This document shows positions 27,934 to 36,991 of a stretch of 64,000 nucleotides of DNA, in pieces. Origin of the DNA: Burkholderia sp. NRF60-BP8 (GTDB lineage Bacteria > Pseudomonadota > Gammaproteobacteria > Burkholderiales > Burkholderiaceae); the NCBI RefSeq assembly GCF_001522585.2, contig NZ_CP013373.1, positions 2,108,001 to 2,172,000 on the forward strand. The letters are read 5' to 3'. The notes under the pieces are model-generated. The model ran no database searches. It saw nothing but the letters and a program-made list of their open reading frames with translations, and was not told the origin of the DNA. The number at the start of each line of letters is the position of its first letter. The stretch's first letter is position 1. Made by a program: the position numbers and the translations under genes.

Positions 27934-29394
27934 TCAGTCCACGTGATAGTTGGGCGCTTCCTTCGTGATCTGCACGTCGTGCACGTGCGACTCGCGCATG
28001 CCCGCCGCGGTGATCTGGACGAATTCGGCCTTCTCGTGCAGCTCGTCGATCGTGCGGCAGCCGCAGTAGCCCATGCTGGCGCGCACGCCGCCGACCAGCT
28101 GGAACAGGATCGCGTTGACCGAACCCTTGTACGCGACGCGGCCTTCGATGCCTTCCGGCACGAGCTTGTCGATGTTCGCCGAGTTGTCCTGGAAGTAGCG
28201 GTCCGCCGCGCCGTCCTTCATCGCGCCGACCGAACCCATGCCGCGATACGACTTGTACTGGCGGCCCTGGTACAGGAACACGTCGCCCGGCGCCTCTTCG
28301 GTGCCCGCGAACATGCTGCCCATCATCACCGCGTTCGCGCCGGCCGCGAGGGCCTTCGACACGTCGCCCGAGAAACGCACGCCGCCGTCGGCGATGCACG
28401 GCACGCCGGTGCCCTTCAGCGCTTCGGCGACGTTCGCGATCGCGCTGATCTGCGGCACGCCGACACCCGCGACGATCCGCGTCGTGCAGATCGAGCCCGG
28501 GCCGATACCGACCTTGACCGCGTCCGCGCCGTACTCGACCAGCGCCTTCGCGGCGGCGGCCGTCGCGATGTTGCCGCCGATCACCTCGACGTGCGGGAAG
28601 TTCTGCTTGACCCAGCGAACGCGCTCGAGCACGCCCTTGCTGTGACCGTGCGCGGTATCGACGACGATCACGTCGACGCCGGCCTGCACCAGCAGCTCGA
28701 CGCGCTCTTCGTTGTCCGGGCCGACGCCGACCGCCGCGCCTGCGCGCAGCTTGCCGTGTTCGTCCTTGCACGCGTCAGGGTGCTCGGTCTGCTTCGTGAT
28801 GTCCTTGACGGTCATCAGGCCGCGCAGCTCGAACGCGTCGTTGACGACCAGCACGCGCTCGAGGCGGTGGCTGTGCATCAGCGCCTTCGCTTCGGCGAGC
28901 GGCGTGCCTTCCTTGACCGTGACGAGGCGCTCGCGCGGCGTCATGATCGACTTGACCGGCTCGTCGAGGCGCGTTTCGAAACGCAGGTCGCGGTTCGTGA
29001 CGATGCCGACGAGCTGCGGGCCTTCGACGACCGGGAAGCCCGAGATGCCATGCTGGCGCGACAGCGCGATCACGTCGCGCACCTTCATTTGCGGCGGGAC
29101 CGTGATCGGGTCGCGGACGACGCCCGACTCGAAACGCTTGACCTTCGCGACTTCGCGGGCCTGTTCGGCCGGCGTGAGGTTCTTGTGGACGATACCGACG
29201 CCACCCTGCTGCGCCATCGCGATCGCGAGGCGACCTTCGGTGACCGTGTCCATCGCGGCGGACACGAGCGGCATGTTCAGGGAGATGTTGCGGGTCAGCT
29301 TGGTCTTGAGGCTGGTGTCGCGCGGGAGAACGTCGGAGAAGGCGGGAACGAGGAGCACGTCATCGAAAGTGAGTGCTTTTTGGATCAGACGCAT
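27934..29394 (-). CDS. guaB: IMP dehydrogenase
   Basis: A 486-residue enzyme oxidising IMP to XMP with NAD+, the committed step to GMP. The TIM barrel is interrupted by a pair of CBS domains (about 95-205; segments [19 protein letters not shown] and [20 protein letters not shown]). The catalytic loop GPGSICTTR, with the thioimidate-forming Cys, is near 300, and the flap [10 protein letters not shown] follows near 400. The start has an upstream TATAAT promoter element and a short leader. Confidence 0.97.
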   Translation of the reverse strand: MRLIQKALTFDDVLLVPAFSDVLPRDTSLKTKLTRNISLNMPLVSAAMDTVTEGRLAIAMAQQGGVGIVHKNLTPAEQAREVAKVKRFESGVVRDPITVPPQMKVRDVIALSRQHGISGFPVVEGPQLVGIVTNRDLRFETRLDEPVKSIMTPRERLVTVKEGTPLAEAKALMHSHRLERVLVVNDAFELRGLMTVKDITKQTEHPDACKDEHGKLRAGAAVGVGPDNEERVELLVQAGVDVIVVDTAHGHSKGVLERVRWVKQNFPHVEVIGGNIATAAAAKALVEYGADAVKVGIGPGSICTTRIVAGVGVPQISAIANVAEALKGTGVPCIADGGVRFSGDVSKALAAGANAVMMGSMFAGTEEAPGDVFLYQGRQYKSYRGMGSVGAMKDGAADRYFQDNSANIDKLVPEGIEGRVAYKGSVNAILFQLVGGVRASMGYCGCRTIDELHEKAEFVQITAAGMRESHVHDVQITKEAPNYHVD

Positions 29395-29420
29395 GGCAAA
29401 TCCTATGGGCGCAAAAGCGA

Positions 29421-29449
29421 ATTATACGCGAAGCGCTGCGAATTTTCAC
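29421..29449 (-). promoter_or_regulatory. guaB promoter
   Basis: A perfect TATAAT lies on the minus strand at 29421-29426, with a weak GTGAAA -35 (29444-29449) 17 bases away. It is centred about 30 bases before the guaB ATG, predicting a very short leader. Confidence 0.6.
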
Positions 29450-29541
29450 AACACGAACAACGGCTTAGCCGGTTTCGGCCGTTCGGGGGCCGAATCGTTC
29501 GGATCGCCGTTCGGTTCGTTTTCGATCGCTTTTCGTTTCAT
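29446..29541 (-). CDS. Possible 31-residue ORF or gene remnant upstream of guaB
   Basis: An ATG at 29541 opens a 31-residue frame (MKRKAIENEP... ending PLFVL) that is hydrophilic, Pro/Lys rich, and stops inside the guaB promoter. No clear ribosome site precedes it. Similar frames arise easily in this DNA. It may be the tail of a gene disrupted where accessory genes entered. The surrounding 29395-29666 interval holds no other supported gene. Confidence 0.15.
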   Translation of the reverse strand: MKRKAIENEPNGDPNDSAPERPKPAKPLFVL

Positions 29542-29666
29542 CGCCGCATCGAGCCATTCGCGCAACCGCGGCCGGGCGGCACGCGGCCGTGTCGCGGCGG
29601 AGCCACGGCCGCGGCGGCGGCCGCGCACGGCCAGGCGCCCCGCCGCAGCGGCTGGCGTGCCGCGCG

Positions 29667-30470
29667 TCACGCCAGCCCGGCCGCGCGGACGATCATCGCC
29701 GCGCCGCCCGCCACCGCCGCGCAACCGACGATCCGCGCGACGCGTTCGCCGGCCGGCGCCACGCGTTCGGCGGCGATCGCCACCGTCACCGCGGCCATCA
29801 CGCGCAGATCCATCATGCCGGCCGCCAGCGCGACCGCCATCAGGTTCCCGCAACACGCGCCGCATCGGGTGGCAGCGCGCACGCCGTACCGCCATGCCGT
29901 GACCGGCGCCGCCCGCGGCCAGGGCGCGTGCGCCGCCGCGTGCCGGCAGCACGCCAGCCGGCGCGCCTTCCAGCCGGAGAATTGCAACGCGCCCGCGGCC
30001 GCCACGACGGCGCCGGCCGCGAAGGGCATCGCACGGGCGAGCGCCGGGAGCCGGGCGCCGGCCGTCGTCAGTGCGGCGCCGGCCGGAAACACGAGCGCCC
30101 CGAGCGCCATCCAGACCGAGAAATATCCCGCCCCCACGACGACGACGAGCCAGGCCGACCGCGCCGTCCGCGGACCGATGCGCTGCCAGTCATGCCAGAG
30201 CTGCGGCGCGAGCACGGGCAGCATCATCGTCACCGTCATCGCGCCCCACATTCCGACGAACGCCGCGAATGCGCGCCCGGCGCCCCGGCCGCACGGCCGC
30301 AGCCAGACGGCCGAGGCCACCCAGCCGCCGGACATCGGTTCGCCGCCCATCGCGGCCATCGACGCGTGCTGCGCCAGCGTCGCCATCGCGGCGAGCACGA
30401 ACACGGCCACGGCCGCCGCGCCGAAGGCCCGCGGATCGGCTGCCGCGTCGCCGGTTGTCGGCCGCGTCAT
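29667..30470 (-). CDS. DUF2182 predicted metal-binding integral membrane protein
   Basis: A 267-residue polytopic protein with about seven hydrophobic segments. The MWGAMTVTMMLPVLAPQLWHDWQ stretch near residue 75 and the cysteine-rich TRCGACCGNLMAVALAAGMMDL near 210 are hallmarks of DUF2182 (COG5486). The Met/His/Cys residues in the membrane have led to the metal-binding prediction; no function is proven. It follows the DUF899 gene by 27 bases in the same direction and is probably co-transcribed with it. Confidence 0.85.
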   Translation of the reverse strand: MTRPTTGDAAADPRAFGAAAVAVFVLAAMATLAQHASMAAMGGEPMSGGWVASAVWLRPCGRGAGRAFAAFVGMWGAMTVTMMLPVLAPQLWHDWQRIGPRTARSAWLVVVVGAGYFSVWMALGALVFPAGAALTTAGARLPALARAMPFAAGAVVAAAGALQFSGWKARRLACCRHAAAHAPWPRAAPVTAWRYGVRAATRCGACCGNLMAVALAAGMMDLRVMAAVTVAIAAERVAPAGERVARIVGCAAVAGGAAMIVRAAGLA

Positions 30471-30497
30471 CGCGCGCTCCCGCTCGCAGCCGGCCGC

Positions 30498-31262
30498 TCA
30501 GCCGCGCGCGTACTCGTCGTGACGGCGCCACCACGGGCCGGCCTCGTTGCGGCCGCGCGGCGCGCGATCGAGCCACTGGTACATTCCCCACAATCCGTCG
30601 AGGCCGCGCGCGTAGGTCGAATACGTGTGATAGACGGCGCCGTCCTCGCGCACGAACGCACTCATCCCCGGCCGGTCGAGCGAATACGTGGCCGCGTCGG
30701 TGCCGCACGTGGCCGCGAACTGCACGACGGGCGCCGGCGGCGGATCCATGTCCATCGCGTGAGCGGCCCGCGCATAGTTGTATTCGATGTCGCCCGCGCG
30801 CTGCTGCGTTTCGGTGAACGACACGTTGAAGTCGAAGTTGAAATCGCTGCCGACCGACGACGCCCACGGAAACGTCCATCCCATCCGCTGTCGGTAGGCG
30901 AGCAGTTTCGCGAGCGGCGCGCGCGACACGGCCGCGAGCGTCACGTCGTGATGCGCCAGATGCACGGCGAAGCCGTCGAAGCCGTCGGCGAGCGCCGAGC
31001 ACGACGGGCAGCCGGCCTTGTAGTCGGGGCCGAACATGAAGTGATAGACGAGCAATTGCGAACGGCCGCCGAACAGGTCGTCGAGCGTCGCCTGCCCTGC
31101 TTCGGTATCGAACCGGTAGGTCTTGTCGACGCGCACCCACGGCAGCGCCTGGCGCCGCCGCGCGAGTTCGTCGCTTTGCCGCGTCAGCGCCTTTTCCGCA
31201 TCGAGCAGCGCGCGGCGTTCGGCCAGCCATTCGTCGCGGGTTCCGGTGAGATGGGTCGTCAT
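30498..31262 (-). CDS. DUF899 thioredoxin-like protein
   Basis: A 254-residue DUF899 protein (COG4312 type). The conserved features are TRDEWLAERRALLDAEKALTR at the start, LVYHFMFGPDYKAGCPSCSALADGF with a CxxC-like pair (near residues 82-85), and the FHTYSTYARGLD-type C-terminal region (here VYHTYSTYARG). The fold is thioredoxin-like, so a redox function is likely but unproven. A strong AAGGAGG precedes the ATG at 31262. It is divergent from the HTH regulator and precedes DUF2182. Confidence 0.88.
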   Translation of the reverse strand: MTTHLTGTRDEWLAERRALLDAEKALTRQSDELARRRQALPWVRVDKTYRFDTEAGQATLDDLFGGRSQLLVYHFMFGPDYKAGCPSCSALADGFDGFAVHLAHHDVTLAAVSRAPLAKLLAYRQRMGWTFPWASSVGSDFNFDFNVSFTETQQRAGDIEYNYARAAHAMDMDPPPAPVVQFAATCGTDAATYSLDRPGMSAFVREDGAVYHTYSTYARGLDGLWGMYQWLDRAPRGRNEAGPWWRRHDEYARG

Positions 31263-31319
31263 TGCGGGTTCCTCCTTCCGATGGGTATCCGGGCACGGCG
31301 TACGGGGCCGTGTGCGTGG

Positions 31320-31328
31320 TGCTAGATT
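31320..31328 (+). promoter_or_regulatory. Possible extended -10 element for the HTH regulator
   Basis: TGC followed by TAGATT (31323-31328) resembles an extended -10 box 48 bases before the regulator ATG. No good -35 is seen. Confidence 0.3.
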
Positions 31329-31376
31329 AGTGCCGGGCATCGGACCGGAGGGAGTGACAAGTGTGTCGGGATTCGA

Positions 31377-32597
31377 ATGGATTCGCTGATCACCGCGGCC
31401 GCGCACGCGCTCGCCGCCGGTGACGCGCTCGGTGCGCTGAACCGCGTCGCGCTGCGCGACGATGCGCCGGCGCTCGCGCTGCGCGGCATCGCGCTCGCGC
31501 AGCTCGGCGATTTCGACCGTGCACGGGCGCTCGTGCGCGGCGCCGCCCGTGCGTTCGGCGCGAAGGAAGCGGTCGCACGGGCGCGCTGCGTCGTCGCGGA
31601 AGCCGAGATCGCGCTCGCGTCGCGCGACCTGCACTGGCCCGCGCGTGCGCTCGATGCGGCCTGCGCGACGCTCGATGCGCACGGCGACCGCGCGAACGCC
31701 GCGCATGCCCGCTACCTCGGCGTGCGCCGGTTGCTGCTGATCGGCCGTCTCGACGAGGCCGAGCGGCTGCTCGCGCATCTCGATCCCACGCCGCTGCCGC
31801 CCGCGTCGCGCGCCGCCCATGAACTGATCGCGGCCGGTATCGCGATGCGCCGCATTCGCACGCACGCGGCCCGTGCGGCGCTTGCCCGGGCGCGAACGGC
31901 CGCCCACGCCGCCGGCATCGCCGCGCTGGCGGCCGAGGTCGACACCGCCGCGCGCGTGCTCGACGCACCGGCCGCGCGGCTCATCGCGCGCGGCACGTCG
32001 CGGCTCGTGCCGCTCGACGAAGTCGAGACGCTGTTCGAGTCGAATGCGCTCGTCGTCGACGCGTGCCGCCACACGGTGCGCGATGCGCGCACGACCGTGT
32101 CCCTCGCGCGGCGTCCGGTGCTGTTCGTGCTCGCCCGTGCGCTCGGCGAGGCATGGCCGGCCGACGTGTCGAGAAATGCGCTCGTCGCCGCCGCGTTCCG
32201 CGCGAAACAGGCCGACGAATCGCATCGCGCGCGGCTGCGTGTCGAGATGGGCCGGCTGCGCGCGGTGCTGCGCCCGCTCGCGAACGTCGTCGCGACGCCG
32301 CGCGGCTTCGCGCTCGAGCCGCTCGGCGTGCGCGAGACCGTCGTCCTCGCGCGCCCGGTCGACGATCGCCATGCGGCCGTGCTCGCGCTCCTCGCCGACG
32401 GCGAAGCGTGGTCGAGCTCCGCGTTGGCGCTCGCACTTGGCGCCAGCCAGCGCACCGTGCAGCGCGCGCTCGATGCGCTCGCGGAAACCGGCAAGGTACA
32501 GGCGCTCGGGCGCGGACGCGCGCGCCGCTGGCTGACGCCGCCGCTGCCCGGATTCGCGACGACCTTGTTACTCCCGGTCGCGTTGCCGGGCGATTAG
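31377..32597 (+). CDS. Helix-turn-helix regulator with TPR-like N-terminal region
   Basis: A 406-residue protein. Residues 1-200 are Ala/Arg-rich helical pairs resembling degenerate tetratricopeptide repeats. A middle helical region follows, and the C-terminal part holds a winged helix-turn-helix: VLALLADGEAWSSSALALALGASQRTVQRALDALAETGKV (about 340-380), a DeoR/MarR-like arrangement. It is divergent from DUF899-DUF2182, so it probably controls them. Alanine/arginine content is very high, so the N-terminal fold assignment is tentative. Confidence 0.78.
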   Translation: MDSLITAAAHALAAGDALGALNRVALRDDAPALALRGIALAQLGDFDRARALVRGAARAFGAKEAVARARCVVAEAEIALASRDLHWPARALDAACATLDAHGDRANAAHARYLGVRRLLLIGRLDEAERLLAHLDPTPLPPASRAAHELIAAGIAMRRIRTHAARAALARARTAAHAAGIAALAAEVDTAARVLDAPAARLIARGTSRLVPLDEVETLFESNALVVDACRHTVRDARTTVSLARRPVLFVLARALGEAWPADVSRNALVAAAFRAKQADESHRARLRVEMGRLRAVLRPLANVVATPRGFALEPLGVRETVVLARPVDDRHAAVLALLADGEAWSSSALALALGASQRTVQRALDALAETGKVQALGRGRARRWLTPPLPGFATTLLLPVALPGD

Positions 32598-32628
32598 GAT
32601 GGCCTCATCGAACGACGAGGTGACGAAC

Positions 32629-33315
32629 ATGAAACGCTCCGCTGCAGACATCCTTCGCGAGTACGGCCCGTTTCCGGGCGTCGACGGCGTACACGGCGTC
32701 ACGTTCGACGGGCAGCACGTGTGGTATGCGTCCGGCGACAAGCTGAATGCGCTCGACCCCGAGCGCGGCACGACCGTCCGTTCGCTCGACGTCGCCGCGC
32801 ACGCGGGCACCGCGTTCGACGGCCGCCATCTGTTCCAGATCGTCGAGGACCGCATCGCGAAGATCGACCCCGAATCGGGCCGCGTGCTCGCGACGATTCC
32901 GGCGCCCGGCGGCGGCGCCGATTCGGGGCTCGCGTGGGCGGAAGGCACGCTGTGGGTCGGCCAGTACCGCGAACGCAAGATTCATCAGGTGGATCCGCAA
33001 TCGGGCGCCGTGCTGCGCACGATCGAATCGAACCGCTTCGTCACCGGCGTGACGTGGGTCGACGGCGAGCTGTGGCACGGCACGTGGGAAGCCGACCAGA
33101 GCGACTTGCGGCGCATCGATCCGCGCACGGGCCAGGTGGTCGAGCAGATCGACATGCCGGCCGGCGTCGGCGTCTCGGGGCTCGAATCCGACGGTCACGA
33201 CCGCTTCTACTGCGGCGGCGGCAACAGCGGCAAGCTGCGCGCCGTGCGCCGCCCGGCGCGCACGCGTGCCGCCACCGACGGCACGCAGGCGCCACCCGAT
33301 CCGGCAGAAGATTGA
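32629..33315 (+). CDS. Cytoplasmic beta-propeller protein (Vgb/YncE-like)
   Basis: A 228-residue protein with repeated blade-like units: HVWYASGDKLNALDPERG, HLFQIVEDRIAKIDPESG, TLWVGQYRERKIHQVDPQSG and ELWHGTWEADQSDLRRIDPRTG, each about 42 residues with a G-W/L-x-Asp pattern. This is the streptogramin-lyase/PQQ-like propeller style with about five blades. No signal peptide or catalytic motif is seen. The ATG at 32629 follows GAGGTGACG. It starts 31 bases after the HTH regulator, probably co-transcribed. Confidence 0.75.
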   Translation: MKRSAADILREYGPFPGVDGVHGVTFDGQHVWYASGDKLNALDPERGTTVRSLDVAAHAGTAFDGRHLFQIVEDRIAKIDPESGRVLATIPAPGGGADSGLAWAEGTLWVGQYRERKIHQVDPQSGAVLRTIESNRFVTGVTWVDGELWHGTWEADQSDLRRIDPRTGQVVEQIDMPAGVGVSGLESDGHDRFYCGGGNSGKLRAVRRPARTRAATDGTQAPPDPAED

Positions 33316-33432
33316 TGCGCCGCCCGTCGAAGCCGTTCGACGCGCCGCGCCCCGAGTGCAGGAATGAACAAGACGCCGCCGCGACGGCCTCGCTAAGATG
33401 CGCGCACCTCGGTCATTTGTTCGGAGCGGTCG

Positions 33433-34398
33433 ATGCAGCGCGGCGTGGTGTACGGTGTCCTGGCAGGCGCCCTGTGGGGCATGGTGTTTCTCGTTCCGCG
33501 GCTGCTGACCGATTTCTCGCCGTTGCTGCTGAGCGCCGGCCGCTACGCGATGTACGGCCTCGTGTCGCTCGCGGCCGCGTTGCCCGCCGCCCGCTCGCTG
33601 CTCGCGCGGCTGACCCGCGAGGATCTCGCCGCCCTGGTGAAGCTCGCCATCGTCGGCAACGTCGCGTATTACATGCTGCTGTCCGGCGCCGTGCACCTGA
33701 TCGGCATCGCGCCGAGTTCGCTGATCGTCGGCGTGCTGCCCGTGACCGTCACGCTCGCGGGCCTCGGCGACCATGGCGCCGTGCCGCTGCGGCGGCTCGC
33801 CGCCCCGCTCGCGCTGGTGATCGCCGGCATCGTCTGCATCAACGTCGACCTGTTCACGTCCGAAGCCGCGCACGCCACGACGCTGGCCCAGAAACTCGCG
33901 GGCATCGCGTGCGCGGCGGGCGCGCTCGCGAGCTGGACCTGGTACGCGGTGGCGAATGCACGCTACCTGCAACGTCATCACCGCTTCGGCGGCAACGAAT
34001 GGTCGGTGCTGTGGGGTGTCGTGACGGGCCTGCTCGGCGGGCTCTGCTGGCTGGCGATCCTCGCGCTGCCGGCCGGCATGGTGCAGCCGGCCGTCCCGGC
34101 GTCGCGCTGGCAGTTGTTCTGGCTGCTGAACCTCGTGCTCGCGATCGGCGCGTCGTGGCTCGGCAACGGGCTGTGGAATGCCGCGTCGAAGCGGCTGCCG
34201 CTCACGCTGTCGGGTCAGCTGATCGTGTTCGAAACCGTGTTCGCGATGCTGTACGCGTTCGTGTACGACCGGCGGATGCCGCACGCGCTCGAGATCGCCG
34301 CACTCGTGCTACTGCTCGCCGGCGTATACGGCTCGGTGCGACGGCACGGCGACACGCCGGGCAGCGCGCCGGCAAACGCAAACGCCGCGGCCCACTGA
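33433..34398 (+). CDS. DMT-superfamily (EamA) transporter
   Basis: A 321-residue protein with about ten hydrophobic segments in two EamA halves. The first opens with GVLAGALWGMVFLVPRLL; the second, from about residue 155, has SWTWYAVANARYL and the SGQLIVFETVFAMLYAFVYD segment typical of this family. It exports or imports metabolites; the substrate is unknown. It ends within a terminator hairpin. Confidence 0.88.
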   Translation: MQRGVVYGVLAGALWGMVFLVPRLLTDFSPLLLSAGRYAMYGLVSLAAALPAARSLLARLTREDLAALVKLAIVGNVAYYMLLSGAVHLIGIAPSSLIVGVLPVTVTLAGLGDHGAVPLRRLAAPLALVIAGIVCINVDLFTSEAAHATTLAQKLAGIACAAGALASWTWYAVANARYLQRHHRFGGNEWSVLWGVVTGLLGGLCWLAILALPAGMVQPAVPASRWQLFWLLNLVLAIGASWLGNGLWNAASKRLPLTLSGQLIVFETVFAMLYAFVYDRRMPHALEIAALVLLLAGVYGSVRRHGDTPGSAPANANAAAH

Positions 34399-34412
34399 GC
34401 GCCGCGGCGTTT
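34380..34412 (+). terminator. Hairpin terminator overlapping the DMT stop codon
   Basis: The stem AAACGCCGCGG (34380-34390) pairs with CCGCGGCGTTT (34402-34412); the TGA of the transporter lies in the loop. It also faces the end of rnfH, 29 bases further on, and may serve both directions. T tract is short. Confidence 0.6.
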
Positions 34413-34440
34413 GATCAGACCAATCGGGGCGAACGACGCG

Positions 34441-34764
34441 TCAGCGCGCGTCCTTGTGCATCCACTTGCGGCCCTCGATCGAGCCGTCGCGGCGAGATTT
34501 GTCGACGCGCCGCTGGCGCGCGAGCTTCGGATCGACGATCAGCGGACGGTAGATCTCGACGCGGTCGTGATCGACGAGCGGCGCGTCGAGCGGCGCGAGC
34601 TTGCCGTAGACGCCCGTCTTCGCGTGTGCGAGATCGATCTCCGGATGCAGCGCGAGCACGCCGCTCGCGTCGATTGCCGAGCGCACGGTCGCGCCTTCGG
34701 GCAACGACAGCGGAATCAGCGTCTGGCGGTCCGGCAGTGCGTAGCAGACTTCGATCGACAGCAT
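34441..34764 (-). CDS. rnfH: RnfH-family ubiquitin-like protein
   Basis: A 107-residue beta-grasp protein (UPF0125). The IEVCYALPDRQTLIPLSLPEG opening, GVYGKLAPLDAPLVDHDRVEIYRPLIVDPK centre and ARQRRV tail are typical. It is usually linked with ratA, and here it follows ratA by four bases. Function remains unclear despite the name. Confidence 0.9.
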   Translation of the reverse strand: MLSIEVCYALPDRQTLIPLSLPEGATVRSAIDASGVLALHPEIDLAHAKTGVYGKLAPLDAPLVDHDRVEIYRPLIVDPKLARQRRVDKSRRDGSIEGRKWMHKDAR

Positions 34765-34768
34765 CGCG

Positions 34769-35206
34769 TCACCCCTTTCCGTAGCGCTGGTCCGCGCGCT
34801 TCACGAACGAATCGACGAACGTGTTCGCGATGTGGCTGAACACCGGCCCGATGATCTTCTCGAGCAGGATGCTCGAAAATTCGTAATGCAGCGCGAATTC
34901 GATCTTGCACGCATCGGCGCGCAGCGCCGTGAAGCGCCACGAGCCCGTGAACTTCTTGAACGGGCCGTCCGTGAACTCCATGTCGATCCGCGTCGGGCGC
35001 TGCTGCGTGTTGCGCGTCGCGAAATGCTGCTTGATGCCCTTGAAGTTGATGTCGATGCGCGCTTCCATCCCGCTCTCGTCCTGACGGCGAATCTCGACAC
35101 CGCCGCACCAGGGCAGGAAATTGGGGTAGTCGGCCACGTCGGTGACGAGGTCGAACATCTGTTCCGCCGAATGACGGATCAATACGGTTTTCTGGACATC
35201 TGCCAT
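34769..35206 (-). CDS. ratA: START/Coq10-like protein of the RatA family
   Basis: With the ATG at 35206 (MADVQKTVLIRHSAEQMFDLV) it has 145 residues, the family length. The START/polyketide-cyclase fold is indicated by the VADYPNFLPWCGGVEI segment and the FTGSWRF strand. In E. coli the homologue was described as inhibiting 70S assembly, while eukaryotic Coq10 relatives bind ubiquinone, so its role is debated. It is divergent from smpB. Confidence 0.92.
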   Translation of the reverse strand: MADVQKTVLIRHSAEQMFDLVTDVADYPNFLPWCGGVEIRRQDESGMEARIDINFKGIKQHFATRNTQQRPTRIDMEFTDGPFKKFTGSWRFTALRADACKIEFALHYEFSSILLEKIIGPVFSHIANTFVDSFVKRADQRYGKG

Positions 35207-35264
35207 AAATCGCGCGGCATCGCTCAAAGTGGGAACGCCAAGCCGGGCGATTCTCGCCCCGCTT

Positions 35265-35283
35265 TGCTAAAATCGTGATTTTA
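35265..35283 (+). promoter_or_regulatory. smpB promoter element with overlapping inverted repeat
   Basis: TGC-TAAAAT (35265-35273) is an extended -10 box 33 bases before the smpB ATG. It overlaps the perfect inverted repeat TAAAATC-GT-GATTTTA (35268-35283), which covers the probable start point and could be an operator in this divergent ratA/smpB region. Confidence 0.5.
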
Positions 35284-35305
35284 AACGACTTGGCCCGATC
35301 CTTTC

Positions 35306-35752
35306 ATGAGCATCATCGACAACAGGAAAGCGCACTTCGATTACCACATCGAGGAACGCTACGAGGCGGGGCTCGTGCTCGAAGGCTGGGAAGTCAAGGC
35401 GCTGCGCGCCGGGCGCGGCCAAATCAAGGAAGGCTACGTCGTGGTGAAGAACGCCGAGATCTTCCTGATCGGCACCCATATCAGCCCGCTGCCCGAAGCC
35501 TCGACGCACATCAAGCCCGACCCGGTTCGCACGCGCAAGCTGCTGCTGCACCGCGAGGAAATCAAGAAGCTGATCGGCAAGGTCGAGCAGCGCGGCTACA
35601 CGCTCGTGCCGCTGAACTTCCACTACAAGGGCGGTCGCGTGAAGTGCGACATCGCGCTCGCGAAGGGCAAGAAGCTGCACGACAAGCGCGAAACCGAAAA
35701 GAAACGCGACTGGGAACGCGAGAAGGCGCGCATCATGCGCGCCGGCGCCTGA
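35306..35752 (+). CDS. smpB: SsrA-binding protein (trans-translation)
   Basis: The 148-residue protein binds tmRNA and delivers it to stalled ribosomes. Family features: [29 protein letters not shown] at the start, [11 protein letters not shown], and the basic C-terminal tail ([17 protein letters not shown]) that enters the mRNA channel. Length is typical. Confidence 0.97.
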
Positions 35753-35776
35753 CCCGCACGACCTGCATCGCAAACG

Positions 35777-35803
35777 ACACGGCCCGCTCGAAGCGGGCCG
35801 TGT
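35777..35803 (+). terminator. smpB hairpin terminator
   Basis: A perfect 12-bp stem (35777-35788 with 35792-35803) with a CGA loop follows the smpB stop by 24 bases. The T tract is weak (TGCATTGTG). Confidence 0.65.
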
Positions 35804-36023
35804 TGCATTGTGTCGTGCAATGCGTGTGAGCGCCGGCCGGACCGCCGCTCACTACGCCGGATGAATCGCTGCGTCGCGCTCCGGCCATGCATACGCGGCT
35901 ACGCTGAAGCTGCGCGACGATTCGCCGCATGCCCGCGCACCTCTTCAGCACATGCGCGGCGCAATCCCGTCGCACAGCCTCTCCTACGCTGCATCGCGGG
36001 CACGCTAACTACGCGCGTCACGT

Positions 36024-36959
36024 TCAGCCCTTCGCGCCCGCGGCCGCCCCCGCGCTCTTGACGATCGTCAGCGCCGACGAGATCGCGGTGCCGAGATCCG
36101 CCAGGTTCGACGGCACGATCAGCGTGTTGCCCTGCTTCGCGAGATTCGAGAACGCGCCGACATACTGCTCGGCGACCTTCAGGTTCACCGCGTCCATCCC
36201 GCCTTGCGACTGAATCGCGGTCGCGATTTTCTGGATCGCCTGCGCGTTCGCCTCGGCCACCGCCAGAATCGCGGCGGCTTCGCCCTGCGCCTGGTTGATC
36301 GCGGCCTGCCGCTCGCCTTCGGACTTCTGGATCGCGGCTTCGCGCGCCCCCGACGCGAGGTTGATCTGTTCCTGCTTGCGGCCTTCGGATGCAGCAATCA
36401 GCGCACGCTTTTCACGCTCCGCGGTGATCTGCGCCTGCATGGCGTGCAGGATCTCCTTCGGCGGCGTCAGGTCCTTGATCTCGTAGCGCAGCACTTTCAC
36501 GCCCCAGTTCGCCGCGGCGTCGTCGAGCGCCGACACGATGCTGTGGTTGATGAAATCGCGCTCCTCGAAGGTCTTGTCGAGCTCGAGCTTGCCGATCACC
36601 GAGCGCAGCATCGTCTGCGACAACTGCGTGATCGCGAGCACGAAGTTGCTCGACCCGTACGACGCCTTCATCGGATCCATCACCTGGAAATACAGCACGC
36701 CGTCGACCTGCAACTGCGTGTTGTCGCGCGTGATGCAGACCTGGCTCGGCACGTCGAGCGGAATTTCCTTCAGCACGTGCCGGTACGCGATGCGATCGAC
36801 GAACGGCAGCACGATATTGAGACCGGGCGACAGCGTCGCGTGATAGCGCCCGAAGCGCTCGAGCACCCATGCATGCTGCTGCGGCACGATCTTCACCGTC
36901 TTCGACACGATCACGATCGCGATGACGAGCAGGACAACCCAGATGATCAGCGAATCCAT
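36024..36959 (-). CDS. qmcA: SPFH-domain membrane protein (stomatin/QmcA-like)
   Basis: A 311-residue protein with one N-terminal membrane anchor (residues 3-22) and a prohibitin-homology domain beginning VKIVPQQHAWVLERFGRYH. A long Ala/Glu/Gln coiled-coil follows (about 175-250, EKRALIAASEGRKQEQINLASGAREAAIQ). Such proteins form large ring assemblies at the membrane, often with an NfeD partner; nfeD is the gene immediately upstream here, 32 bases away. The role in membrane protein quality control is inferred from the family. Confidence 0.92.
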   Translation of the reverse strand: MDSLIIWVVLLVIAIVIVSKTVKIVPQQHAWVLERFGRYHATLSPGLNIVLPFVDRIAYRHVLKEIPLDVPSQVCITRDNTQLQVDGVLYFQVMDPMKASYGSSNFVLAITQLSQTMLRSVIGKLELDKTFEERDFINHSIVSALDDAAANWGVKVLRYEIKDLTPPKEILHAMQAQITAEREKRALIAASEGRKQEQINLASGAREAAIQKSEGERQAAINQAQGEAAAILAVAEANAQAIQKIATAIQSQGGMDAVNLKVAEQYVGAFSNLAKQGNTLIVPSNLADLGTAISSALTIVKSAGAAAGAKG

Positions 36960-36991
36960 GAATATTTCCTCCTTGTTGTATCAGCGGACGA

